DNA of 58,118 nt from assembly GCF_008831285.2 (NCBI RefSeq), contig NW_022204916.1, forward strand, positions 1-58,118, read 5' to 3'. Each line of letters starts with the position of its first letter. Position 1 is the first letter of the stretch. Made by a program: the position numbers and the translations under genes. The notes beneath the pieces are model-generated. The model had not been told where the DNA came from. It saw only the letters and a program-made list of their open reading frames with translations, and did not search any database. The DNA comes from Nymphaea colorata. Its lineage: Eukaryota; Streptophyta; Magnoliopsida; Nymphaeales; Nymphaeaceae. Shown piece by piece: positions 1 to 12,430 of the stretch.

Positions 1-2
1 GT

Positions 3-191
3 CAGCTTGCAGATCTTTTTACCAAACCATTGTCTCAGCAACGATTCAGCATCTTGGCTTACATATGCAACCTTCCCTTCGTTGAGGGGGATGATAACAC
101 ACCAGCTCACTCCAGAAATCAGGTGCGTCTTCAACGGTTCATAACTCCAGGAGATCAGGCATGGATCATAACTGCAGGAAATCAGGCATAA
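3..191 (+). pseudogene. Ty1/copia polyprotein, C-terminal end (RNase H tail)
   Basis: An open frame entering from the window edge reads QLADLFTKPLSQQRF and ends at a stop at 189-191. The ADLFTKPL motif is the hallmark of the last part of copia RNase H, just before the polyprotein stop. The body of the element lies to the left, outside the window. About 40 residues after the motif (ending GNQA) are not conserved in the family as I know it and may be lineage-specific. Only the tail is visible, so the state of the rest of the element cannot be judged. Confidence 0.8.
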
Positions 192-640
192 CTAATATGG
201 CAGAAAATCAAATCAGCCACAAGAGTCAAGAAACTAAAACACATCTTGATAAGGCTCGAGCAATAAATCAGAATTCCAGAAAATTAAGAGCAAAGCCAAT
301 CGGACAAGCAACAAAAATGCCTCTTCACAATGATGAAAGATTTCGGGAGAATGTCAGTTTCTCCTATTCAAAACCAAAGGAGAAATTCAAGCAAGCAGAT
401 TTGTATGCCCATGGAAACTGATTCAAATTCCGAACCAGACATAGCAATGTATAAATACTGTGGCAAGGGAACCAGATCATCATGAAATTGATGACTGAGT
501 TGTGGAGTAGGAATTTTTCTTCCGAACCACATTAATTTCTTTTGTTCATCATCTTCATCCTTCTTTTCTTTTTACAGGCTTACAATTAAGTTGATGCCAA
601 AGTACTTGACAATGTTAGAGCGGCAGAATGCAGCATTTTC
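192..640 (+). repeat. Probable 3' non-coding region and LTR of the copia element
   Basis: This stretch directly follows the copia polyprotein stop, where the polypurine tract and 3' LTR are expected. A TATAAATA box at 450-457 would fit an LTR promoter. The LTR edges are not resolved because no second LTR is in the window. The 86-codon frame at 161-421 is most likely chance. Confidence 0.45.
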
Positions 641-649
641 AAAGATCAG

Positions 650-1225
650 AAAGCAGAATCCTTGAACTACATAAGGAGTCAAGAAGAGCAATCTTGCTCT
701 CTGTCTACCTCTCGGTAACATGTCTATTTATTTTTTCTTTAGTCCATGTCTAATTGATGAAGTTTCTTCAAGAATTCGTGTGGCATCTTTGGACTTTCCT
801 TGGCATATTTATGAATACAGGAAAATTGGTCTCATTTCATACCCTCTTGTTGGGCTTTCCTAGGGTAAAACGGCATGTCCTGGAGAGTTCCATTTGTTTG
901 TTAGGAAATGGAATTAATTCCTGTTGCGACATGAAGAATTAAGAGTTTTTAGTGGAAAGGTAAGCTACTTAAATGTGTTTGCCAAGTGTAGTTTCTGAAA
1001 GACGATTTCAGTTTTGATATTTGAGTTATTTCTTTTTGTAAAGTCCATTCTACAGCTGTGCCAAACACTTGAATATTGGCTGCAACCATGGGTGTTTTAT
1101 GGTTATTTAAAGGTAAAATACTTAGTCATCAGTGTTTAACCACCGATCATATTCTCATGTGCAACTGATTTATTAGCAAGTAGCTTATTATGCAGAATGT
1201 TTACAAGTGGTTGTTTAATGTTTAA
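650..1225. repeat. Dispersed direct repeat, copy 1 (left part)
   Basis: This matches 3050-3670 in the same orientation. Shared landmarks are AAGGAGTCAAGAAGAGCAAT, then CTTGGCAT, then GAAGAATTA.GAGTTTT.AGTGGA, then AAGCTACTTAAATGT. Its continuation is at 1956-2012, after an insertion. Identity by eye is roughly 80 percent. No coding potential is seen. Confidence 0.75.
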
Positions 1226-1500
1226 GCGATTGTGTTTCAACGGCCAAAGACTAAAATATCACCTCTTCTTTTCTCTTTGACTTTCTCTCTCACTTTTCTC
1301 TTGGAAAAATCAAATGGTCAGTGCCTACCAATTTCTCTCTTTCTAATCAGCCTTTTTTTCATTTTTTTCCAAGATATCAGGCTATTTTCCATTTTTTTAA
1401 CAGCCAAAGACTAAAACATCACCTTTTTCTCTCTTTGAATTTCCCTCAAAATTTTATCCTGGAAAATAAATGGTCAAGTACGTACCAATTTCACTCACTC

Positions 1501-1534
<34 letters not shown>

Positions 1535-1955
1535 GGAAAAAGCAGAGAGGGAAAAAGAGAATGATCTCGAGTTCTTTTATACGAAAATTTGATTGTATTC
1601 ATCTTTCATCTCAGCATCCTCCTTTCTATATCAAATTAAACAAAGAGAGAAAAGGATGGTATACAATAAGAATAACTTATGAGAATTAGTGGAAGAGCGG
1701 CCGTCCTGGTTTTATTCATTTGGGTTTTTTCTAAAAGCAGCCACATAGATGTGTTTGAGATGTTTTAAGAAAATGTTGAGTGTTTAGTTGTATAAATTAA
1801 TTTATAACTTGAAAAGGCTACATATTTTTTATTCTTATAAATCTTGATCTATTGCATTGGACGTTGGTGATTTCTTTATCTTGTAAAATTGGAAATTCCA
1901 GACTTCGAGTGCTTATTTTACTCACTAATAAATGGCCCTATTTTTGCGATATAGA
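1226..1955. repeat. Insertion splitting repeat copy 1; contains a degenerate tandem duplication and a microsatellite
   Basis: This block is absent from copy 2, whose sequence runs straight through the corresponding point near 3670. Inside it, about 1242-1345 and about 1402-1500 are related (GCCAAAGACTAAAA, TGGAAAA, AAATGGTCA, TACCAATTTC), a duplication with a period near 160 bp. A CT run followed by an AT run lies at 1499-1536. Clear terminal repeats or a target-site duplication were not seen. Confidence 0.55.
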
Positions 1956-2012
1956 AGAGTTTTGACAAAATATTACTATAAAATTTTTAAAATAAAGCAA
2001 ATACCTGTTAAG
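1956..2012. repeat. Dispersed direct repeat, copy 1 (right part)
   Basis: GTTTTGACAAAATATTA followed by AATAAAGCAAATACCTGTTA matches 3678-3735 in copy 2, which closes the gap left by the insertion at 1226-1955. Confidence 0.6.
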
Positions 2013-3049
2013 CAGTCGGTGGGCAAAAGAAGGGTTTATTAAGAAATTGAAAATGTGAAGGCACTTTTCAAAATTACAGCAAGTTATCAACGATGACGTG
2101 AAAATTTTCTATAATAACCCCACAGCCGCTAAGGTTCTCTCGAAAATTTGCCGCCAAAACAAGCAGCTGGGAAGAGAGAGAGAGAGAGCATCAGAGCTCT
2201 GAACGTAGACCTGGGCGGTGGGCCGAGCCCCGAGGGGCACCCGGGACCCAGGCCAGCTGACACAAGCGCGTTGCGATTAGTATTTTTTTTGTCGGTCTTG
2301 TTTTTAAAATTATTTTGGGAGCCTGAGATTGATTGAAACTTAGGTATGATCGTACTTGATGTGTATGAATTTAGTTCTTTCTTGCTCTTCTTTTCGGTGT
2401 CCTTCATTCTCAATCGACTGATTGAGTTGATAAGCCTAGTAGTTGTTTCTTGCTTGATCTTTTTCGAGAAACTCTGTTGAAGAATGTTGGGATTTCTAGG
2501 TCCGTTGGGCTTCAGGTGACTAGTTTGTGGAAGACCATTCAGTATGCCCATGGATTGGATGTATTCATGATTGTTTTGTTCCTTCTCATTCTCATTTCTT
2601 GGACATGAAAAAAATTTTCCAACTTCGTCTGTTTTGGTGTGTAACTCTGGGATTTCTGGTTGGATTGTTGGTTTCGGTGATAGAGTTGCTGGAAGATCGT
2701 TTAGTGTGTGAGGCATTAGAATTTTCAAATTCTCCTTTGGATTCACACTCTTGAATTTGTTGATGTTGTCTGTTTTTGTATAGCTTTGTGTGTTGTTTGT
2801 GCCATCTCCATGGATTCATCACTCAATCTCTAGTTCAATATATTTGTTCAGGAGAGGACCCTTTTGTTTGACAATCTTCTTAGTGCTGGCTAATATCTGC
2901 AACTTTCCTCTCTCTCTCTCTCTCTCTCTGAAATTTCTCCCAGCTCACCTTGCTGATTATTTAGTGCCTTATCTCACTTTACAAATAACTTAGTGGGCAA
3001 GAATGTGAAAATTCCAAAATGGCAAGAAATCAACATTTTTAGATAGATG
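2013..3049. other. Spacer with a GC-rich patch, GA/CT runs and a weak internal repeat
   Basis: There is a GA run at 2173-2189, a GC-rich patch at about 2208-2260 and a CT run at about 2911-2931. Two stretches near 2480-2560 and 2640-2710 share a GGGATTTCTxGxT...TGGAAGAxC...AGTxTG pattern, suggesting an old tandem duplication. The 205-codon minus-strand frame at 2129-2746 is low-complexity with no recognisable domain, so it is not called as a gene. Confidence 0.4.
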
Positions 3050-3735
3050 AAGGCAGAACCTGGGAAATACTTAAGGAGTCAAGAAGAGCAATCTTGCTCC
3101 ATCTTACTCAATGTAAACCTTCTCTATGTTTATTTTTCTTTATTCTTGTCATAATTGAAGTTTTTTCAAGAATTCTATGGCATCTGTGGGTTTTCCTTGG
3201 CATTTTATGAACTTTATAAATTTGTCTAATTGCTAACCCTCTTTTTGGTTTTCCTTAGTGTAAAAAGGGTGTTTTGGACATTTATTTGTTATGAAATAGA
3301 ATAATTCTTGTTGAGACTTGAAGAATTAGGAGTTTTCAGTGGATAGGCAAGCTACTTAAATGTATTTGCTGAAATGCCGGTTCCTGATTTCAGTTTTGAT
3401 ATTTGAGTTATTACTTTACTATAAACGTTTTCAATCGTACAACTGTGGCAAATAATTGAATATTGAGCTGCAATCAAGGGTAAACTGTTCTTTATGGTTA
3501 TGGTATGTTAAATGCAAATACTTGGTCACCAGTGTTTAAAAAACACAATGTTCTCATGTGGAAAATGATTTATTACTAATGCTTATGAGCGGACACTTTG
3601 TTTTTGTTGTCATCATTTTCAACGAATGTGTGAGCAATACCATTTTATGATGGCATTGCAAGTGGGTGTTTACTGTTTTGGCAAAATATAATTATAATGT
3701 TTTTTCAAATAAAGTAAGTACCTGTTATGCACATA
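3050..3735. repeat. Dispersed direct repeat, copy 2 (uninterrupted)
   Basis: This is the intact counterpart of 650-1225 plus 1956-2012. It keeps the same order of landmarks without the 0.7 kb insertion, so it probably represents the older arrangement. Confidence 0.75.
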
Positions 3736-4548
3736 ACAACTTTTGATCCTACATGACTCACATCGATTAGGACCATCTAATATCACAATAGGCCAGTCCT
3801 CTTTGTAGTTGAAAGGTTAACTTCTTTCTTGAAATGGTTGATCCCTCCCTGCAATTGTTGAGCATGCGAAAACCATTTTGAATTCTAATTAGATTGTTAC
3901 TTTCTTGTTTCTATTATGAAATCAAGATCACAATTTTTACCACATCTACGTCTTGATACGACGTCCCAACAACCAAATAGATACACCCTTTGCCTGACCA
4001 AAGAAAAAACCATTGTTCAAGGCATCTTATGGGGGTTTTCCTTTTCACATATGAGGGACTCTGTCATTTCACATTTCAAATCAGTTCCCACTTACTCCCC
4101 TGCCCTTTCCTAGCTGCTCTTCTTCTTGGACTCTCTTCCCCACCCCATCTGGTGGGCACCATGGTCAGCTGCTCCTCCCATCGGCCGGAGTCGTACTTGC
4201 TCCACTGATTGACCATGCGCTGAGTTGGAACAACCAAGTTCGCCATCACTTAAGGGCCAGTCAAAATAGTTTGCCAAAAAAATGGTACCGAATTGGTCAA
4301 TCTCCATGAGAATTGAAAAGGAATGAATATTAAAAGTAATTGGAAAATGATAATATAAAACAATAATTGCACTATTTAGAATGAAGTAATTTTCATCTCA
4401 GATGTACATATATATTTTTTCTATTTTGTAATTTTTTTAATTAAGACAAGTGTGTTCATTCTAGATGCACCCACAATCATTAATTTTGGTCTTCTTATTT
4501 TCAATCATTGCTTAGTACTAAATTGTAGCATCAAAATGACAAACGAGG
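3736..4548. other. Spacer, nothing recognised
   Basis: There are short frames on both strands near 3916-4307 but no family motif, splice pattern or repeat to support them. Confidence 0.3.
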
Positions 4549-4659
4549 GGCTTGGCCCGGCCCAGTTAAATTTTAATCAAAAAAATATATAATAAAAATA
4601 TTATATATATGCATTTATTTATTTAAAATTAATTAAAAATTGTCGAGCCTGGCCAAGCC
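4549..4659. repeat. Short inverted-repeat element with GC-rich arms around an AT-rich core
   Basis: The left arm GGCTTGGCCCGGCCC (4549-4563) pairs with the complement of GAGCCTGGCCAAGCC (4645-4659) at 13 of 15 positions. The 81-bp core is almost pure A/T. Sequences of this look are common as small non-autonomous elements in plants. No target-site duplication is evident. Confidence 0.5.
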
Positions 4660-6934
4660 GGGTGCCCACTTCTATCTAGACATAATGTGTGTGCCCTTAT
4701 TGCATTTTACTTCTTGATTTTGTTACATTACCTGGCGGTTGATTTCTATAATAAGTCTATGTTGTTATCCCCGCCTGTTTGATTGTCACATCGAGATTGG
4801 GTGTTTTTGAAGCCGACGTGTGTCAAAACAATAATTTGATCAAGACAGTATGTTACTATGTTCTCCCTTTTTCCGTACCGTAAGGAAAGCTTGAATTTTG
4901 GACGACAAAGCCTTGCTTCGAATTGCTTTTGGTGATTTTTCAGATACTGCCTATTGAAAAGTGAGCTTATTTTTATTGAAAATAAATGTTATAAACCTTA
5001 TACTTTAATACAAGAATATGTTGTTATACCGCAAGCAAATATGATTGAACAAACCAGCAGACTTCATATATACATCATCCATCCTCTACATATATGACAA
5101 TAAAACAAACCTCATTTAAGGCTGGATTTTACTCTGAATGTCTCATACTAACGTCCGAGCCTGGCAAGAAGTTGAAATATGTTTATATCGATCACTGATC
5201 ATTTGGCAATTTGTTCGGTATTTTAAGGGAAGCATGAATGAATATAAGTCATCACACACTCAAAGGGACAGTGTGGCCTCCTCCCTCCTCTCGCTTCCAA
5301 CCTCTTCTTCTTGTCTCTTTCTTGTCATGCCTCTGACCGCTCGCCATTCTTGCTCAGCCTCTGATCGCTCGCCATTGGCATTGTCTCCTCTTCTTTTACC
5401 GTCCCTCTCGCTGTGTTTGTCTGAAGGGAGAGAGACCTGCTTCTCTCTGTCGATTTTTCTGCTCCGAGTCACTTGGATGTCCACAGAGACACAGGCATGC
5501 TTTCTCAACAATGGCATCTCTTGAAAGCATCAATTTACGGGGGTCCCATTGGACCAATCCGTAATGTGTCCGAACTGCAAGAGGGAAGCGTTCTGTGTCC
5601 CAACCACAGAATCGGAACGAACTCCGTGTCCGAACCACGGTTGATCTATTTCACTTATTATCGGCGCTTCCATGGCATTCTCTTATTGTTTCAGCTCCGC
5701 CTCGATCGTCTGATTCCAGTGCTGCAAACTCTCTGCTCAATACCACATGATGTAAGAGTGCTTTAATAGAGGTGGAAAATTTATGAGGATCTATCCCTAC
5801 TCACCTTTGGTATTCTAAGTTCGTGTTCATCGACCGTGGTCATTCGCTAAGGAGGTCATTCATCTTCATTCTTCTCTTTGTGCACTATTGTAGGAACCAG
5901 TGTAAGTCTTATATATTTATTTTTATGCTTGAGCATGTGCATTTGAAGGCTAGTATTACTTCAAAACTCCAGCAATTGGCATTAAAGACAAGTTCTATAC
6001 TCCTGTGTATCATGTACTGTTTGTTTGTTATTGAGAGAGAGGAGGGCAGATTGTCACTGGCCATTTCGAATCTCTCTCGCTCTCGTGCTCTTGCACACTC
6101 TCTGTCTCTGCATTCCCTCTCTCTCTTGTAACTACTCTTTTCTATTTTAAAAATAAAATAAGAAGGGGTTGCTAGCGAGGGGCTCTGTCCCATCCACCAG
6201 CAGCATCCAGCAAACCCCTCTTTAGGTATACGAGAAAGAGACATAGATGGAAGGCCATTGGGCCCTCCCTGAAGCATATCAAAGGAGCACGGAAGCCCTT
6301 CTCTCTATCACCGATGGAAACCACTGACGAAAAAGGAGGGCATGGGCCACCAAGCGGCAGGCCTGCCTTTTTTTTTCCCGTCAATAGCAGTGCCTCCTTC
6401 TGGACAAGAGGGAGAGAAGCAGATGAGGAACACATACCCAGGCAGCCTCGTGTCTCTTTGCCTTGCAGCAGCACCAGCAGAACAGACCCCGTCAGGGGCC
6501 TGGTCCGTTGTGAAAAAGACGACAAAATGGGGAGGGCCCCTCCTATCATAATGGAGATGGGGAGGGCTTTTGCCCACCCTTCCGACAGCATAGGGGGAGT
6601 AAAGTGTATTGTTATGCCGTGGTTTATCACCAAAGTGAGGCCGCATTGGCCTCTCACACTTGCTTAGGAAAAAAAAAATATAAAGGGTCTTATTATTATA
6701 TTTGTTATTTCATTGTATTGATCAAGCATGAATGGTCACGTATATCTTTTGTCACTTCCATTGCCTAATTTTGTTATTTTTTATGGCTCAAGTAATATTC
6801 TCATTTTTTATGCATCTAATTCTACTATTGAAAAGAAATTGTATTGTTGACATTAGGATATACGGATCTATACCTAACACTTCATGTGAATGAGTCTGCC
6901 CTTTTAACTAATAAAAAGACAACACATGAGAAAG
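4660..6934. other. Spacer with CT-rich low-complexity tracts; no gene recognised
   Basis: Overlapping frames at 5138-5770 and 6172-6667 exist on both strands. They come from CT/GA-biased sequence or lack any domain. The patch at about 5560-5640 has a short repeated GTGTCC.AACCxC motif. No splice-supported exon chain was found. Confidence 0.35.
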
Positions 6935-8405
6935 CAATCTTTGAAAAGTGTGAGCAATCTAATCGCCTTCGCTTGCTGCTTCTGTAGTTTAGAATTGCTA
7001 ATCCTTTGGTCCTCTTAGTCCACTTGATTCTATCATTTCCACCTGCTGAATAAGGTTCTTTCAACATCTCTTACAACATGCATAATGATGGATAGACATT
7101 CAATGATGTGATGTCCAAGTGTGTTGAGGAAGAAGAGAGATTGAAGAGTGAGAATGTGCATAGTGCACATGTGGCTTCTCATAAAAATGAACATAAAATC
7201 GGACCAAAGAAGAATGTCATAAAGAAAAAGGCTAAAAAGTCCGCTACATGAACATCTAACCAATCTACTATCAATCCTCAAAAAGATGTCTCTTCTATGA
7301 AGTGTTTCTTCTGTAAGAAGAAATGACATAAAAAGACAAATTGTGAAAAGTATGTGAACTGTTGGCTAGGAAAGATAATTTATCATTAATTTCTCATGAA
7401 TGTAACTTGATTAATATTCCAGTTAATAATTGGTGGGTTAATTCGAGTGACATTGTGTATATTGCCGATACCTTACAGGCTTTTATGAACAAAAGGGAGC
7501 CAATGGAACATAAGAGAAGTACTTTCTTTGCAGACAAATGCATTCACATGTCAAGGCCGCTGGTACTTGAAGGTGATGCTAGAGAGTGGTTCTGTTTTAA
7601 ACTTAAGTGGATACATTTTATGTATCATCTTATAGCAGAAACCTTGTTTCTATTTTTTTACTAGATAAACTTGGATACTATTTTAATTTGAAAATTCAAA
7701 TTTATTTATTTAGAAAGATTCAATCTGGATTGGTTATACATGTTTGACTGATTAACTACGATCCATGAGTCTCTATCTTGTGGCAATATATCAATTGGTA
7801 ATAAATGTGGCATGTTGAATGAAATTCTATATGTTTTGGCACTATCGCTTAGGACATATTAAGTATAAGCAGAGTAACACATACAAGAAATGTGCTAAAA
7901 TGAGCAACAACAAAGTAGAAATTATTCATACAGATGTATGCAGACCGTTTGCCCTATGTTATATGGGCGAAAGGTATTTTGTCACTTTTATTGACTATTA
8001 CTGCTAATTTATCACTATCTTTTATTTGAGAAATTGGAAGTCCATTAGGCTTTGAAAGACTTTAAGAATGAGGTCGAAAAACAAAGTGGAGAAGTAATGC
8101 AAGTGTCTGATCAGATAGAGGTGGTGAGTACTATGGATGTTTTACTGTGATGGGGTAACAGGAGGGACCTTTAGCATGTTTTCTCTAGGAAGAAGGCATT
8201 GTACCTCAGTGCACTATGTCTGCTAGTGCATATTAAAATGGTACAACTGAAAGAAGAAATTATATGCTTAAAGAAATGGTTCATCATATGTTGAATTATT
8301 CACCACTCTTTATTGGGTTGTGGAGTGAGGCTTTTAAGGATAGCTACACACAATTTGAATAATGTATCTGCTAAAGTTGTTTCTAAAACTCCTTATAGTT
8401 ATTGC
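6935..8405 (+). pseudogene. Ty1/copia gag-protease-integrase remnant
   Basis: Pieces of a copia polyprotein appear in order but in shifting frames. A gag piece begins EKCEQSNRL at about 6942. After an internal deletion, gag continues with ISYNMHND and CVEEEERLKSEN at about 7065-7155. A CFFCKKK-stop-H zinc-knuckle remnant lies near 7300. The protease region NNWWVNSSD at about 7425 has N and S where the catalytic D-S/T-G triad is expected. A pre-integrase box HYRLGHI sits at about 7840. The integrase core EIIHTDVCRPF at about 7918 keeps the first acidic residue and is followed by a degraded GGEYYG and AERRN-like stretch to about 8405. Reverse transcriptase is missing. Stops and frameshifts throughout make it non-functional. 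Confidence 0.88.
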
Positions 8406-8935
8406 CAGGCAGAAAGCCTCCACTATTATATCAAATGAGTGTAAACATTAAATGGTGATTTACAAGAAAATGGGATGGAGAATTGTTCTCCTATTAACCG
8501 TATCTGCTTTTTCAGATATTCATATACTTCGATTCAAACCCAGATTTTAATATGAATGAAATAAATGTCGTATTCAAATCTGAATCCCAAATCAAATTTC
8601 AAAATTTGAATCTAATTCGAATTTGATTTTTATATTCATGTCTAAGTCTGAATCCAATTTTGGTCGATTTTCATATTGTGAGAGCATTGAATATATGATT
8701 TTTGTTTGAAACTAAATACGAATTTGAATTCAATTGGATATTTATGTATATCTAAATGTGAATTTGATCGAATATTATTTCTTAAATCTGAACTGATCTG
8801 ATTTCTGAATTAAATATTAAATTTTTTCTTCTTCTGATCTTTTTGAAACAATTCTGCCAGATATCTGATTCAAGGCCGATATATTCATGGCAACCTTAAT
8901 TGGAAGCCTCCCACCCCCAACATGTTCACCATTAT
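8406..8935. repeat. AT-rich degenerate GAATTTGAAT-type repeat tract
   Basis: Between about 8520 and 8790 the words GAATTTGA, AAATCTGAAT and TTCAAATC recur in both orientations with no fixed period. This is a common feature of old non-autonomous elements. It starts where the copia remnant stops. Confidence 0.45.
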
Positions 8936-9130
8936 AAATAGGGGACAAGCCCATTTGGGTGTGTCAAAGTGGATATGGATGTACAACAAGTCAAGCGAAC
9001 TCAAGCTCAACTCAAACTCAGTGAACCTCGACTCATTTGCTAAAAGAGTCCATTTCCGGCATATAAACAAGTTCAGTTCAAGTTACATGAACTCAGCTCA
9101 ATTAAACTTCATGAACTCAATAAATTTTTT
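8936..9130. repeat. Degenerate ACTCA-motif tract
   Basis: Words such as GAACTCA, CAACTCAAACTCA and GAACTCAATAAA recur from about 8995 to 9122. The stretch is low complexity. The frames crossing it are not credible genes. Confidence 0.4.
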
Positions 9131-10144
9131 AGGTTTCATATAATGTTTTATATATTTAAAAGCATTACCAATTATTCTTGCTCAAATTTTCTATACCACT
9201 CCCAATGATGAGCACTAGGAGCTTAATCTTCTAAATGCAACAATTGATTACTTAATAGTATGACTACCTTTTCTAACAGATCATGAAATTAAACATAATT
9301 TTCTTTCATTGGTAATATGACCACCTTACAATCTCTTAATATGAACTTATCAATGTTGCCTATTGAAATTAGTATAGATTACAATCTTAGGGCATGCTGA
9401 ATGTATGCATCGGCCTCTTAAATTTGTTTATAAATGCATATTAAAAAATGTTTTGGTACAATAATAGCAACCTTAGTGTTTGCTAATTGTAAACAGTAAT
9501 TTTAAATGTAAACATCAAATCTCACAAAGGTAAGTAAATAGCTGCAATAAGACAACGTTGTTGATGATGAAAATGAAAATATAAGTGATACCTAGGTAGA
9601 AAATGAAGGATTTTCTTGATTTGGGTATGGGAATTGTACCATTAAAGGGGTAAATCGGCTCTAATTGATCAATATATATATGTATATCACTATGTTGAGC
9701 TTTTTCTACATTTTTCTATTTAAAAATTCTCATTTACTAACAATTAATAAAAAGACAAATTAGAAGAGGTACCAACCACAATATGTTCTGTCATTTTGGC
9801 ATGACCAGCCAATGTGATTATATAGAGTGAGGAATAACTGGTCAAAGTGAAAAAACAAATTAGAAGCGGTTACCAACCACAATATGGTTTTGACTGGAAT
9901 TTCGTCGGGATAAAAGTTTTTTTCTTTCTTCAAGCACACCTTTTACCTTCGCTCATCAAGCCATGCCTGAGCAAGATGATGACGATACACATAAGTCACA
10001 TTTTGAGCACTCAAGCACATTTTTGGGGCTTGGAGCCTTCCTGAACGGATGTTGAAATAAAAAATTTCATTGAAGCCATCATTCATTCATATATAGTGCA
10101 TGGTATGTGATATTTTAGGACCAGAGGTGCAATTCCTGTGCCAC
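9131..10144. other. Spacer with one short direct repeat
   Basis: ACAAATTAGAAG.GGT(T)ACCAACCACAATATG occurs at 9750-9785 and again at 9850-9886, about 100 bp apart. The rest shows no gene or element. Confidence 0.5.
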
Positions 10145-10224
10145 ATAGAGCCTTTGTGCTCCAGAACAACATAAAAGGGCATAAATGAATAAAAAAAAGT
10201 TCATTGTTACTATCCCCAGGTGGA

Positions 10225-10330
10225 CTCTGTTTCACTAAGGAAGAAGATAACCCCAGAGTGCAGAATCTCTTCTTCAGCCAAATCTGCTACTTCTATGTCA
10301 TCAAGTGGGGTCAGTTGATAATGAACTCCT
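10225..10330 (-). other. Possible captured exon inside unit A
   Basis: On the minus strand, sequence after a pyrimidine tract reads HYQLTPLDDIEVADLAEEEI, a non-repetitive and protein-like stretch. The same stretch in B1 (about 18870-18990) has an in-frame stop after DDKE. I do not recognise the protein. It could equally be chance. Confidence 0.25.
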
Positions 10331-12269
10331 ACAGGGTGTAGTACCAGCAACAAAATAAAAAAGAAAAAAAAGAACTGATCCAGGCATCTGCCATATCAGC
10401 AAGAAAACAAGAAAGGGGAAAACTGATCGAAAAAGGACTAAAAAAATGATGCGCCGGATTTCACCTGAGGACACCCTCAGAGGAAGAAATGAAGAAGAAA
10501 CTTGAGGAAGAGAGAGAAAGAACAATTAATACCTATTGTTGTTGGGCTTTTACTGCTGCTGCTCAACCTCTGGTCTGCTCACCGATCGCCACAGATGGCT
10601 GGTGACAGTAGATGCTTCCCGCTGCTCAACATAAAATCCTCAAAAATAGAAGGGGACAAACAAGATTCAAGAGAATGAGCAGAGATAAAATGAGAGAAGG
10701 AAATGGAAAAGAAGTCGACAAAGAGCCACTTATACCTGTTTTGGGAAATTTGATGTTGACCCTTTGTTTTGTACACAATTCCTGTGAAGACCCTTTTATT
10801 TTTTTCAATTATTAACATGCAATCTTTTGGGTTTCAGTAGAGGTCAGGTTGATCCGATCTTTATAAAAAATTAAATGCAGGACCTAATCAGGGAAGACCT
10901 TAGTTGCATAGAGTAAAGTAAAGATGATTTGTTTATAATCCCTTATACATGCAGCTGCGGCTTGCGTTACAGATCCTGCTCCTCCATCAAAAAATTCTTC
11001 ATAATGTAACAATTGCATTATATAATGTAGCTGTATGTGTATACATCAATCATACAGATCTATCTCACTTACAAAAAGTCCAGTAGAAGCCATACATTAG
11101 ATTTAAAAACAGTTTAACAATTGTTTTTTTTTTAAATTAAACCATAAAAAACGTAACGTATATATGTCTTCCCAGCCACTATGTGCGATCTCAATGTATT
11201 TAAATCTAAGAATCCACACCAATAATGTTTTCAATGTTTACAAAGACTGCTCCACAAATTAAATGAGAAAAATAAGAGCAACTCCTTTTGAAACACCAAA
11301 TGTCCAACTTTTCCTTCTGTTTTTCAAACAAACACTTGATATTGTCAAAAGTATTAAAGTATCATCCAAATGATGAAATTATCCCATCAAATTGAAAATA
11401 TTATCAAGAAAATAGAATTAAAAAGGAAAAACTGCTAATTAATGGCTCCGGTACAAACTCCAAAGTTATCTAGACCAAGATTGTGGGGATAAGTTTAAGT
11501 AGAAAGATGTAACTCACTAATAGCTATATATATGTAAAAGGTATTCTGAACTGACAACCAATATGAGCTATCAAGTTGAACCAAGTTGAAGAGTATAGTC
11601 TCAAAAATGTCAATGGCTGATATATATAAAAATGTATCTCTGGGTTTTTGATGTGGCAACATGAAGGATTGATTATGGAATTCTTCCCATAAGGCGAAGA
11701 TTTTTGTGGAGACATCTCAAAGATAAAAATTAAGGATGTAGAAGATATAGTTATCAGAATCATTCACAAATACCAAAACTGAGGTCATTTTCCCTTTCCT
11801 AACTAAAATTAATTTTAAGACTACTACTTGGATAAAAATAAAACAAAAGAATTGGTCAACAAGTAAAAGTAGGCCAAAGAATGAGCAAACATGTAAAACT
11901 AATCCGAAGGTGGACATTAAAACCACCCAAAAGGAGAATATAAGTTTGTAGATCATTGTATGAAAGCTGGGAACATCCTGAATGGTGACATTGAGTTCCT
12001 TTTCTTTTTGTTGGCAATGTTGTGCTTCGATTGAACGTGCCATGATTTATTGATATATATATATATATGCATATTTTCATAGAGGGAAAATGTAATGGTG
12101 AAAGCAACAAAATATGTTACTTTTCAGGGTTGATTTCATCTTTCCAACAATGTCTTTCCTCCTTAAACAAAAATGTGGCTGCATTTTCCCCAAGTGCAAT
12201 GACTTGTAAGGAATGGATCTCGCGAGATATATCTTTGATTCATTGGAACTGGAACTTGCTCGATGAGAG

Positions 12270-12430
12270 GTGCGCATCCTTATCTATACTGGTGATTTAG
12301 TGGCTGGTATATGTGTCCTACAGCGGTGATTTTGTCGCCGCTAAATCCATGTATACCAGTGATGTTTAACATTGCTTCAAGTCTTCACCGCTATAGACCT
12401 ACAACGGTAGTTTTTTTCACCGTATATCTT
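12270..12430. repeat. Subterminal-type motif array, unit A
   Basis: Within 160 bp there are CTATACTGGTGA, CAGCGGTGATTTTGTCGCCG, GTATACCAGTGA, CACCGCTATAGACCTA, CAACGGTAG and CACCGTATAT. These variants of TATACCGGTG and CACCGCTATA resemble subterminal repeats of CACTA transposons, where the transposase binds. The same array occurs five more times in the window. Confidence 0.5.

Noticed and set aside
161-421. 86-codon plus-strand frame after the copia stop
   Set aside because: No domain, and it lies in the expected LTR / 3' non-coding zone of the copia element.
2129-2746. 205-codon minus-strand frame
   Set aside because: Low-complexity Ser/Thr/Asn/Lys-rich text with no motif, crossing spacer with GA runs. 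An overlapping plus-strand frame is equally open.
6172-6667. 161-codon minus frame with overlapping frames on both strands
   Set aside because: Several frames are open at once because the segment is GC-richer. None has a recognisable domain or splice context.
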